Below, one piece after another: positions 13,266 through 20,948 of a stretch of DNA of 22,093 nt. This DNA is from a virus, in the IMG/VR virus record IMGVR_UViG_3300022602_000470, positions 1 to 22,093 of that record; one strand, given 5' to 3'. Position 1 is the stretch's first letter; every line of letters starts with the position of its first letter. Position numbers and translations under genes: made by a program. Below the pieces are notes generated by a model. It saw nothing but the letters and a program-made list of their open reading frames with translations, was not told where the DNA came from and did not search any database.

Positions 13266-13397
13266 ATGGCAACACTTAACCCAGTTTTAACAGGCGGAAA
13301 TGGAACACCTACTTATAGTTTAGGTATAGCTGAGACTTATTCTTGGATTCCCGTACAGAATGATCAGAACAGACCAATGTACGCCAGAGCAGTATAC
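13266..13397 (+). repeat. Shared N-terminal module, copy 2
   Basis: Copy of the module at 11538-11669. Identity stops abruptly after the MYARA segment, marking a domain boundary. Confidence 0.85.
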
Positions 13398-15017
13398 CCG
13401 TTAGGCACTACATTTGGTAAAACTGCTAAAGATGTTATTGGCAATCTTAAGGTTTCTCAAGCTCAAAATATTTACGAAGCTAACTTTGAATATAGCCCGC
13501 AGCCTCTTCGTTGGGAAAGTTTAAATATTGGTGCAGGTTCTATCAGTCACGTCCCAGGAATGGGTGCTGTTAAGATGCAAATTCTTTCAGGTAACGATGT
13601 CAACGTTCGTCAATCTAGACCCTATCATCGTTATCAACCCGGTAAGTCAATGTATATGGCTTCTGCTGTTAATTTTGGTGGCCCTTATATTGGTCAATTC
13701 CAGCGTGTAGGTTTCTTTGATGATGCTAACGGAATGTTTATCGAACAAGGTACACCTGGTTCTAGTTTTAATACAGGTGCTAATTTCGTAGCAAATAGTA
13801 CATTAACAAACATTACAACAGCGGCTGCTTCTTCTAACCCAAACGGTACAGCAGGTATTAATCAATCTCTTTCAGCTAATAATCCATCAGGTATGTATGT
13901 TTGTTGGAGAACGGATTCTAATCCTTACGCCGTTAATGGTAACGCTTCTACAGCTGTTTATACTGATTATAAGATTAGTCTTGATCAGTGGAGTGATCCT
14001 TATAAGATCGCCGGTTCTTTAAACTGGAACGATCTTCAAATGATATGGATGGAATATTCCTGGTACGGTGCTGGTACCCTTCGTTGGGGTGTTTTAATAA
14101 ATGGTGAGCCTTATATCCTTCATGAGCAAGGTATGGGTAACTTCCAGCCTTATGCTTGGGCTAGAACTGGTAATTTACCTGTTCGTTATGAACAAAGAGA
14201 TACTACCGGTATTAATCAGCCATCAACAATGTTACATTACGGAGTATCCGTTATTGTAGACGGTCTTTTAGATCCTCAAAGAGGGTTTACATATAGCTAC
14301 GGTACTTCTGCTATCATGCCAGTTGCTGCAAACGTAAGCCGTAAACCCTTAGTATCTTTACGAGCCAGACAGATGGGAACTATTGAGTATACTCAAGCCG
14401 GTGCTGCTATAACAGGTACACCAACTACATCATCGTTATCTGTTGTAGGTACACCCTGGGCAACTAATCAGTGGGTAGGTCGTTCAATTTTATTCCCTCA
14501 GTTATCAAGCGTAGCTAACCCTTACGGAATTAATGCTAAGATTACTTCAAATACATCTAGCTCATTAACATTCGGAGATGTTGTAACATTAAGTGCTATA
14601 ACAACAGCTCCTACTGTTGGTAGCCCGTATACTATCGGTCAAATTGATCGCGGTCAGATTATTCCTTTAGATCTACTTATCACATCGAATAATTCCGCTC
14701 TCATTGAACTTATTGCTTCTACTCCTACTAGCCCGGTTCAACTAACAGGTGCTAACTTTGTATCGCTTTCATCTTTAGGTTCTACCTACTCATTCGGTGA
14801 AAGAGATATTGCAGCTACATCCTTAACTGGAGGTGAGGTAGTTTACGGTTTCTTTACCCCGACAGCAGGTACTGTTCAGGATATTAACCTTAATAACTTC
14901 TTCCCATTGTACAATACAATTAAGGGTAATACACCAGATATTTTAACTGTAGCTATCACAACAACATCTACAGTTAGTGCAGGTGTGCACGTTGTAGGTC
15001 AAGAAACAATGTCTTAA
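13266..15017 (+). CDS. Large tail-fibre/structural protein
   Basis: This 583-aa protein is the largest in the fibre cassette. Residues 1-44 are the module shared with 11538. The next part (KDVIGNLKVSQAQNIYEANF, then PLRWES) and the core follow a widespread phage structural-protein pattern: RPYHRYQPGKSMYMASAV, RVGFFDDANGMFIEQ, WNDLQMIWMEYSWYGAGTLR with WGVLINGEPYILHE, and NLPVRYEQRD. In other phages this 'dvfG..KvS ... YqpGks ... GvGtvRwGfvidG ... lPvRyei' protein is annotated as a structural or tail-fibre protein of unknown detailed role. The last 230 residues are beta-rich (RQMGTIEYTQAGAAITG onward). It is probably a major fibre or baseplate-attached adhesin. Confidence 0.7.
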   Translation: MATLNPVLTGGNGTPTYSLGIAETYSWIPVQNDQNRPMYARAVYPLGTTFGKTAKDVIGNLKVSQAQNIYEANFEYSPQPLRWESLNIGAGSISHVPGMGAVKMQILSGNDVNVRQSRPYHRYQPGKSMYMASAVNFGGPYIGQFQRVGFFDDANGMFIEQGTPGSSFNTGANFVANSTLTNITTAAASSNPNGTAGINQSLSANNPSGMYVCWRTDSNPYAVNGNASTAVYTDYKISLDQWSDPYKIAGSLNWNDLQMIWMEYSWYGAGTLRWGVLINGEPYILHEQGMGNFQPYAWARTGNLPVRYEQRDTTGINQPSTMLHYGVSVIVDGLLDPQRGFTYSYGTSAIMPVAANVSRKPLVSLRARQMGTIEYTQAGAAITGTPTTSSLSVVGTPWATNQWVGRSILFPQLSSVANPYGINAKITSNTSSSLTFGDVVTLSAITTAPTVGSPYTIGQIDRGQIIPLDLLITSNNSALIELIASTPTSPVQLTGANFVSLSSLGSTYSFGERDIAATSLTGGEVVYGFFTPTAGTVQDINLNNFFPLYNTIKGNTPDILTVAITTTSTVSAGVHVVGQETMS

Positions 15018-15059
15018 TAGTATCTCTGGTACTATAACAAGCTTCTCCTTAGTTTGTTT

Positions 15060-15090
15060 AGTTTATACGATAAACTTGTTATTCTTAGTT
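15060..15090 (+). terminator. Possible weak terminator after the fibre cassette
   Basis: AGTTTAT (15060-15066) pairs with ATAAACT (15070-15076) around ACG, with T-rich sequence (TGTTATTCTTAGTT) downstream. The stem is A/T-rich and short. The rest of the 94-nt gap (15018-15111) holds only the next promoter octamer. Confidence 0.35.
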
Positions 15091-15096
15091 TTTAGA

Positions 15097-15104
15097 GCTA
15101 AATA
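15097..15104 (+). promoter_or_regulatory. T4-late-type promoter octamer GCTAAATA
   Basis: GCTAAATA ends 7 nt before the ATG at 15112 and would head the 15112-18258 unit, perhaps extending to 19659. Confidence 0.6.
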
Positions 15105-15111
15105 ATAGTAT

Positions 15112-16497
15112 ATGGCTAGCAGTCAAGCAGTAAATACAGAAAAAACAAGTGCTCAAGGAATTGGTACTACGTACATGTATAATGACCCGGCAACGGTGTC
15201 AGCTGCTACCATTAATAAGATTAAAGTTCTTAGTAGAACCGATCTTACATTAGCTCAATATGCTCAAAACTTTTTTGGTGTTGACGCTGGATTACCTAAA
15301 ACTGATAGTTCCCAAACCCAGAGTTTAGACAAATATAGTAGAAATTTATTTCAATCTACTTTTTCTCAAGAATTAAAATTAGCAAAAAGCGGTGCAGGAA
15401 GCCCTACAAGTTCAAACATCTTAAATATTTTTAAGCCAATATCTCAGCATATTGGATCAACATTAGGTAATCAAAACGGTGTTCAAAGTGCTCCATATTT
15501 AGGTACTCCTAGCTTCTTGCCAAGCGGGCTAAACAATTTAGTTAATAAAGTAAGTGTAGGTTTTGGAGCTACAATGGATTCAGTTTTTAAAAAGCATAAA
15601 CTCGATACCACACAACATTCTCCGAGTCAAGTTCAGGGTAGTCCGAGTAGTGTAGCTGTAGCCTCTAAGTCTAATATTTCTTACCCTCCAGGTCTTATTC
15701 CAGACATTTATAATGGTGTTCAATCCTTAATACAAAATAAGTCCGCATTAATAGGGGATGTAGAAAGAGTAGGTATTACCTTTGCTACAGGAGCTATTGG
15801 CGGATTACTTGATGGTCTTTCCTCTCAAGTTACAACTCCTTTATTAAAGTCAGCAGCTAAAGGAGCTGTATCAACATTAAAAAATGCTAGTAATAGTTAT
15901 CTTGGTACAAAAGAAAAAACAGCTCTTACAAATAATGTTAAGCAGCAATCAACTAAATTAGGTTCAACATTAACAGATACCTTGAATGTAGCTACTCATT
16001 ATATACCTAAACAGCCTAAAGGTGTTGCAGGGTTTAATGCCCCTCTTTCTATTATTGGAAATTACTTACCGAGTACATTAGCATCTGCATTTAGTAAACC
16101 TCAAGGTTTACCTGGTTTTGGTAATAGTGGTAATTTAGGTTTTGCCCTTCAACCAGCTCTTCAAGCTGTTCAGGGGTTAGCTGTTCAGAGTGCATTAACT
16201 AACTTCAAGGGACAGGAAGCTATTCTTGGACCGTTGTTAACATTAGGTGCTAATGTTTTAACAACATCTCTTTCTCCGTTAAGTACAACCCCGCCCGCTA
16301 AAAAGCAATCTGCTGTTAATAAAGGTATTATTACTTCCCAAGGTGTACCTCAACCTCAAACAACACCAAACCCAGTATTACCTGTTAATACAAGTGCACC
16401 AGCCTCTAGTAGTGGTCTTACAATTTCAAGCCCTATAAATAACGGATTAGCCCAGCCTGTAAATCCTAGTCAAGTAACTATTAAAACTAATTTTTAA
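15112..16497 (+). CDS. Unrecognised structural protein upstream of gp5
   Basis: This 461-aa protein is rich in Ser, Ala, Gly, Thr and Gln, with few charged residues. The N-terminal 100 residues have the most specific sequence (TINKIKVLSRTDLTLAQYAQ, then NFFGVDAGL). The middle has mildly hydrophobic helices (GITFATGAIGGLLDGLSSQV) too weak for confident membrane segments, and the last 60 residues are Pro/Thr-rich and probably disordered. It lies 3 nt upstream of gp5 and probably shares its transcript, suggesting a baseplate-hub or tail-tube-associated role. I do not recognise a family. Its low-complexity composition would also fit a tail-associated protein ejected with the DNA. Confidence 0.6.
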   Translation: MASSQAVNTEKTSAQGIGTTYMYNDPATVSAATINKIKVLSRTDLTLAQYAQNFFGVDAGLPKTDSSQTQSLDKYSRNLFQSTFSQELKLAKSGAGSPTSSNILNIFKPISQHIGSTLGNQNGVQSAPYLGTPSFLPSGLNNLVNKVSVGFGATMDSVFKKHKLDTTQHSPSQVQGSPSSVAVASKSNISYPPGLIPDIYNGVQSLIQNKSALIGDVERVGITFATGAIGGLLDGLSSQVTTPLLKSAAKGAVSTLKNASNSYLGTKEKTALTNNVKQQSTKLGSTLTDTLNVATHYIPKQPKGVAGFNAPLSIIGNYLPSTLASAFSKPQGLPGFGNSGNLGFALQPALQAVQGLAVQSALTNFKGQEAILGPLLTLGANVLTTSLSPLSTTPPAKKQSAVNKGIITSQGVPQPQTTPNPVLPVNTSAPASSSGLTISSPINNGLAQPVNPSQVTIKTNF

Positions 16498-16500
16498 ACC

Positions 16501-18258
16501 ATGAAGAAGTATTACGGAAATTATTTAGGAATTTGTATCAGTAATTCTGATCCTCAGTATAGAGGTAGAGTACAGATATTCATACCTAATATAATGCCTG
16601 CCTTGTATAAGAAGTGGAATCAAGACGGTAAGGATATAACTATTAATGGAGTAGGAGACAACTTACAAGGTGGTATACCTTCAGAAGTTATTGAAGATTT
16701 AAAAAAGATTCTACCTTGGGCAGAAGCTGCATCCCCTATTATGGGAGGTAGTGCCCCAGGTACTTTAACTACAAACGCAAAAACAGCACCAGCGAGTAGT
16801 GGTATAGTCTCTACGTTAGTAAAAGCTGTTGCTAATGTTATAGCACCAGGTGCCACTACGTTAGTAAACGGTGTAAAAAACTTTTACGATCAATCTCCTA
16901 CAGCTACTCCTCCCAACTCTCTTAATCCGGGAGATCAAACTAAGCCTGCTGAGACAAGCAGTGTTAGTGGAACTGTAGCATCAGCCTCTCCTCATCAAAG
17001 TACAGTTCCTGTAGGAACAAATCCCGGAGACCCCAGTTATGGTAGTTCTGCTAACCCTGCTGTAGCCCCTGTTAACGCTCCTAACACTGGTAACAATACT
17101 ATATCACCTGGTTTAGCTGCAGGGTTTGCTGTCATAGGACAAGGGGAGACAGGCTTTCAAACCGGTGAAGCAAATACCGATCGTTATAATCAAGTTAATA
17201 ATAATAGTAATGTCCGTGCCGGGGTTAATAAAGGATTAACCGTAGAACAGTCTATGGCTAGTTTTGGTGATTACGGGTTCTATCAATGTAACGATCATAC
17301 TGAAGGTGCTCTAGTTGAGAAGTATTGTTTAAGTCAAGGGTTTAGTCAAGACCAAGCTACCTATTATCGTCAAGCTATTACTAATAATGCTGGTAAGGGA
17401 AGCTTCTCTGTCTCTGATCAAACCCAGGCAATGTCTTATCTCTTTGCCCAACAACATCCTGCTGCTGTTCAACAACTCAATGCCTTAAAACCAGAGGATC
17501 CTAATTTTCAACAGAGTGTAAATCAGATTATGCTACAGTTTAAAGGTCAGTGGTTTGGTATACCTCGTGGTATTCAAGAAAATGCTGCTTCACCTAACAG
17601 TAGTGCTAATCAAATTATTAAGAATGGTAAAGCTATTTCTTCTCCTAATGTTGTTAATACCCCTGATCGTCACGGACCGACAGCAACATTAGATGTAAAT
17701 AATACTCCAAAGGGTATGTTTAGCTTTCCATCTCCAGGAGCTTTACTATGGGTATTCTTCCAAGAAGGTAATCCGTTATTCCCTGTTTACTTTGCTGCTA
17801 ATTACGGAGCAGGGGAGTGGCAATCAGCGTATAAGACATCTTCACCAGGTCAAGGTATATCTACAACACCTAACGCTGATGGTGCTACATCTCATGGAGG
17901 AGTTTGGACAACAGAAAGTGGAGGCGGTTTTCATTGGGTAAATGATGAACATCCTACTGATCCCACTCAGTCAAATAAGAGTCTTATGATCTTCAGTCAT
18001 GATGGATCAAACATGCATTTCAATACCGGTTATCATCAAATATATTCTAAGTTTGATAGAAGAGATCAAGTTGAAAAGGACCGTTTTGAATCAACAGGTG
18101 GTAATCACGAAACATTAGTTCAAGGGGATCATAACCACGTAGTTATGGGTGATATGATTGTTAAGGTTGGTAACGTAAGTCAACCTGCTGTAGATGCTGT
18201 AACTAGAATACAACAACTATTAACTGAAATTCATGCTCCGTTAACCAAAAGTAGCTAA
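16501..18258 (+). CDS. 5: Baseplate hub/central spike protein gp5-like with inserted lysozyme domain
   Basis: This 585-aa protein resembles T4 gp5 (575 aa), the cell-puncturing spike. Residues 1-83 are the first part of the OB fold (YLGICISNSDPQYRGRVQIF, then ILPWAEAASPI, comparable to T4 'LPWMSVIQPI'). The OB fold appears to resume only at about 402-436 (GMFSFPSPGALLWVFFQEGN, then PLFPVYFAANYG). Between them lie a Pro/Thr/Asn-rich linker (84-200) and a muramidase-like domain (202-362). That domain has AVIGQGETGF with Glu216 as candidate catalytic acid, FGDYGFYQCND (256-265), like the 'DYGifQin' lysozyme signature, and FKGQWFGIP. Residues 460-585 resemble the start of the spike beta-helix (MIFSHDGSNMHF, GDHNHVVMGDMIVKVG). 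It should open peptidoglycan during infection. Confidence 0.8.
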   Translation: MKKYYGNYLGICISNSDPQYRGRVQIFIPNIMPALYKKWNQDGKDITINGVGDNLQGGIPSEVIEDLKKILPWAEAASPIMGGSAPGTLTTNAKTAPASSGIVSTLVKAVANVIAPGATTLVNGVKNFYDQSPTATPPNSLNPGDQTKPAETSSVSGTVASASPHQSTVPVGTNPGDPSYGSSANPAVAPVNAPNTGNNTISPGLAAGFAVIGQGETGFQTGEANTDRYNQVNNNSNVRAGVNKGLTVEQSMASFGDYGFYQCNDHTEGALVEKYCLSQGFSQDQATYYRQAITNNAGKGSFSVSDQTQAMSYLFAQQHPAAVQQLNALKPEDPNFQQSVNQIMLQFKGQWFGIPRGIQENAASPNSSANQIIKNGKAISSPNVVNTPDRHGPTATLDVNNTPKGMFSFPSPGALLWVFFQEGNPLFPVYFAANYGAGEWQSAYKTSSPGQGISTTPNADGATSHGGVWTTESGGGFHWVNDEHPTDPTQSNKSLMIFSHDGSNMHFNTGYHQIYSKFDRRDQVEKDRFESTGGNHETLVQGDHNHVVMGDMIVKVGNVSQPAVDAVTRIQQLLTEIHAPLTKSS

Positions 18259-18285
18259 TAAACTTTTACAATATTAATTAACTAT

Positions 18286-19659
18286 ATGGCCGATCAGAAA
18301 CAAATAACATGTCCTTTTTGTACAGGTACCGTATTACCAAAGTTAGCTGCCAGACCTTTTTTAAGTTTAAACGGATTTCTTCAACGTAACTTTGGTATAC
18401 AAATACCTTCAACTGCTTTTAGTACGTTATTACAGTTAGCACCTATTCCAAAGAAAGCTCTTTTTTTACAAGCCTGTGTAGCTTGTGGAGGTAAGGGTAC
18501 AATATCTGATCCTTCAGATGATTCAGCAAAGCATGCACAAGTAGCAAATTTAGCTAAACAACATCAAGCTGAAATTGAAAAGAATGAAGCTTTAGCTACA
18601 GGATGTAATCGTTATACTATAATTCAAGGTAGTGATTTATTAGAGGTTGGTATCGGTATGAATACTACTCCTTCATATAGAGTAGATGAAGGTAAGGGAA
18701 TAAGAAATGCTCGTCTAGCTGATCCTTCTGAAGTTGATACTTCTAAAGGTGGACCTCAAGCACCGATTGGAGCTACAGCTAATCACGTTCAAGGTACTAA
18801 CCCTCTATCCTCCCCAGGAGGAGTTTATGTTATTAAGTGTAGTAATAAATTTTCTGTATTAGCCGGAGCTCAGGGTATTGATATTACAACCGGAGGTCCT
18901 GTTAATATACACGGAGGTATAACTTCTATTATTGGCCCGGAAGTTACTATTGGTTCAAGTACTGGTCGTCTATTACTAGAAGGAGAAACAGTAATAGTAA
19001 ATGGTAAGAGTATTGAAGTATCACCCTCTGATGGTCATTTATTTGTTCGTGGCACGATTAGTAATACTGGTAATATTATTACTGGTGGTCACATTCATGC
19101 TGAAAGTATGTCTGTAGTTAAGATGGATTGTGTTAGTAGAAATGAAACAACTACAATTAGCGGACCAGGTAACTTAATGACTGGTCCTGCTTTCTGGGGA
19201 CCAGAAACAGCTTTAGTTGGTACGTTATTAGATCTCTCAAGTAATGTATCCCAGCAAGTAGCTAATCCTGATTTTGCTACTCAATTAACCTCAATTAGAG
19301 GAGCTTTAGGTATGAGTGAGAGTATGGTTAATTTAGCTTATGCTGCTATACCATTCGAATTAAAACCGAGTGGGGTAACTGCAACAGTTCCACCAGTACC
19401 TGTTTATCTTTTCCCTCACGTTCATGCTTTACCTGATCTTAGACATACTCACGAAGTTAGAGTACCGAATTTTGATCATAGTGATACAGCTGATGAACTT
19501 AGGAATAAACAAGCTGGAGTTACTGATTCTGCTCCTTTAGGTAAGGATTCAAGCAGTCCTCTTAAAGCTGTAGCTAGTTTAATCAGTTCAATAGGAACGG
19601 CGTTTACAGCAGCTCGCTCAGCTACTCAGAATAGCGTATTCCTTAAACACTTACTTTAA
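18286..19659 (+). CDS. Beta-helical spike/baseplate protein with zinc ribbon and HxH motifs
   Basis: This 457-aa protein has an N-terminal four-Cys site (C9-x2-C12 and C64-x2-C67, in CPFC and CVACGGKG) that looks like a zinc ribbon. A beta-helix-like region follows (about 175-275: GGVYVIKCSNKFSVLAGAQG, then TTGGPVNIHG, LEGETVIVNGKSIEVSPSDG), similar in style to the C-terminal needle of gp5. Three HxH motifs are present: H269-x-H271, H378-x-H380 and H387-x-H389. In phage P2 gpV and phi92 spikes, HxH residues bind iron at the tip. Located 27 nt after gp5, it is likely part of the central spike or its tip, possibly in place of a PAAR protein. The C-terminal 60 residues are Ala/Ser-rich helix. 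The role is inferred; the metal sites are seen only as motifs. Confidence 0.65.
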   Translation: MADQKQITCPFCTGTVLPKLAARPFLSLNGFLQRNFGIQIPSTAFSTLLQLAPIPKKALFLQACVACGGKGTISDPSDDSAKHAQVANLAKQHQAEIEKNEALATGCNRYTIIQGSDLLEVGIGMNTTPSYRVDEGKGIRNARLADPSEVDTSKGGPQAPIGATANHVQGTNPLSSPGGVYVIKCSNKFSVLAGAQGIDITTGGPVNIHGGITSIIGPEVTIGSSTGRLLLEGETVIVNGKSIEVSPSDGHLFVRGTISNTGNIITGGHIHAESMSVVKMDCVSRNETTTISGPGNLMTGPAFWGPETALVGTLLDLSSNVSQQVANPDFATQLTSIRGALGMSESMVNLAYAAIPFELKPSGVTATVPPVPVYLFPHVHALPDLRHTHEVRVPNFDHSDTADELRNKQAGVTDSAPLGKDSSSPLKAVASLISSIGTAFTAARSATQNSVFLKHLL

Positions 19660-20063
19660 AAAATATTAGTATAGTGATGAAGTAGCTTTTGAGCTATAAT
19701 AGGTGCTTCAATTGAATTAATACGCTCAGCAGGTATACTTCTTACTACCTCATGAAACTCTATATACTTTTTAATCTGATCGGTATTTACAGTAAAAGTG
19801 TCTCCAGACAAGGAAGCAAAAGCATTTCCAATATGAGTATGATCATGAAGATTAATCATCTCTGCATAATGAGTATCATGTATGTCTTTTTGTTTAGCAT
19901 TAATAGAAGTTAACTTACTAATGGTTGTACGAATACTAAAATCAAAAGGCATAGAAAGATCATCTATTGTAGGAAATTTATGATCCGGTCCAAAATGCTC
20001 GTGTATTAAACGATCATAAGGATGAACAGGGGCAGCAGATAAGGATTGTACGGATACGTCCAT
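19656..20063 (-). CDS. Unknown His-rich 135-aa protein
   Basis: The protein is soluble-looking, with 14 His residues by my count (for example HEHFGPDH, HDTHYAEMINLHDHTHIG and LLHHYTNIF). The first 45 residues are Pro-rich (PYDRLIHEHFGP, then FPTIDDLSMPFDF); the rest alternates predicted helix and strand. HDHTH could bind metal, but no known enzyme motif is formed. It overlaps the 3' end of the spike gene by 4 nt on the opposite strand. Upstream (20072-20079 on this strand) lies TATAATAA, a variant of the late octamer, 8 nt before the start. Small baseplate-hub proteins often lie near gp5, so an assembly role is possible, but nothing in the sequence proves it. Confidence 0.6.
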   Translation of the reverse strand: MDVSVQSLSAAPVHPYDRLIHEHFGPDHKFPTIDDLSMPFDFSIRTTISKLTSINAKQKDIHDTHYAEMINLHDHTHIGNAFASLSGDTFTVNTDQIKKYIEFHEVVRSIPAERINSIEAPIIAQKLLHHYTNIF

Positions 20064-20094
20064 ACTATAACTTATTATAGCAATCTAACGAAAA

Positions 20095-20889
20095 CTAGTG
20101 TCTAAGTGCTTTTTGTTGCTCTTGATATACTTCTAATTTTTCTACAATAAACTTCAATAATTCTGATCTCATGATATCTTCTTTACCGAATTGTACGCAA
20201 AAGATACCTTGTTTTTGAGATTCTTCATCATTAAAGATATCAAACATTGGTTTAAACCCAGATTGTTCTCTATGTCTAAGATCTGTTTGCATTGGATCTC
20301 CTAAGATAAAGAACTTACTAAACTTACCAATACGAGTAACTGCAGTTATGAGTTCCTTAGTATCTAAGTTTTGAGCTTCATCAACAATAATACAGTTAGC
20401 ATTATAAGAAGCACCTCTTAGATAGTTAACTGGAATTGGCTTAATACGTTCATCAAGAAATAATTTTTTTATATCTCCAGAACTAAGAAACTCTTCAAGC
20501 TTATCTACTAAAGGCATAGCAAAGGGTTTAAACTTATCGTGAGCTTCACCAGGTAAAGAACCTAAAGTATTTGAAGCACTCTCTACAATAGAACGTACAT
20601 AGATAAGTTCACTCGCTTTCTTTAAATTCATTAAAGCTAAGGCACAATAAACAGCTAGAGCTGTTTTAGATGTACCAGCCGGGCCACTTAAAAATACAAC
20701 TCTTGTATCTTTATGAGTAGCAAGCTCAATAAAAGCTTTTTGTTTTTCCGTCCATTCTAATCCTTTTATGTTTAATGTATAGGGTAGTTTGTCTCGTTGA
20801 GGGACGCGGGGTGAAGTATCCTTGGTAACAGTTTCTGTTACTTCGGCCTTAACAGGTGCTGCTTTCGCAGTACGCTTTTTTTTACTCAT
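20095..20889 (-). CDS. phoH: PhoH-family ATPase
   Basis: This 264-aa protein has a basic, low-complexity N-terminus (MSKKKRTAKAAPVKAEVTET, about 35 residues), then a PhoH/helicase-type P-loop domain. Walker A is GPAGTSKT (69-76); many relatives have GPAGTGKT. The block YVRSIVESASNTLGSLPGEA follows, then PVNYLRGASYNANC, Walker B IIVDEAQN (167-174) and ILGDPMQTD (196-204). Such PhoH-like proteins are common in marine and T4-type phages. Bacterial PhoH is linked to phosphate starvation and RNA metabolism, but the phage role is not settled. An AATAAATA octamer sits 7 nt before the start, suggesting late expression, and the gene is divergent from 20949. Confidence 0.92.
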   Translation of the reverse strand: MSKKKRTAKAAPVKAEVTETVTKDTSPRVPQRDKLPYTLNIKGLEWTEKQKAFIELATHKDTRVVFLSGPAGTSKTALAVYCALALMNLKKASELIYVRSIVESASNTLGSLPGEAHDKFKPFAMPLVDKLEEFLSSGDIKKLFLDERIKPIPVNYLRGASYNANCIIVDEAQNLDTKELITAVTRIGKFSKFFILGDPMQTDLRHREQSGFKPMFDIFNDEESQKQGIFCVQFGKEDIMRSELLKFIVEKLEVYQEQQKALRH

Positions 20890-20896
20890 CTATTAA

Positions 20897-20904
20897 TATT
20901 TATT
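20897..20904 (-). promoter_or_regulatory. T4-late-type promoter octamer AATAAATA (minus strand)
   Basis: The reverse complement of 20897-20904 is AATAAATA, 7 nt upstream of the PhoH start at 20889. Confidence 0.6.
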
Positions 20905-20913
20905 CAAAGTAGC

Positions 20914-20942
20914 TTGCACTTCTTCGTCCCCCTACATATAAT
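20914..20942 (+). promoter_or_regulatory. Host-type sigma70-like promoter
   Basis: TTGCAC (20914-20919; only TTG matches the -35 consensus) is separated by 17 nt from a perfect -10 hexamer TATAAT (20937-20942). Transcription starting 7 nt downstream would begin at the A of the ATG at 20949, giving a leaderless message. This is the only gene in the window with such a promoter directly upstream, suggesting early or middle expression. Confidence 0.5.
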
Positions 20943-20948
20943 GTAGGG
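20930..20948 (+). promoter_or_regulatory. Perfect palindrome over the -10 box, operator-like
   Basis: CCCTACAT (20930-20937) and ATGTAGGG (20941-20948) form a perfect 8-bp dyad around ATA. It covers the TATAAT hexamer and ends at the base before the ATG. It could be a repressor operator or, if transcribed, a hairpin that hides the start codon. Confidence 0.5.
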
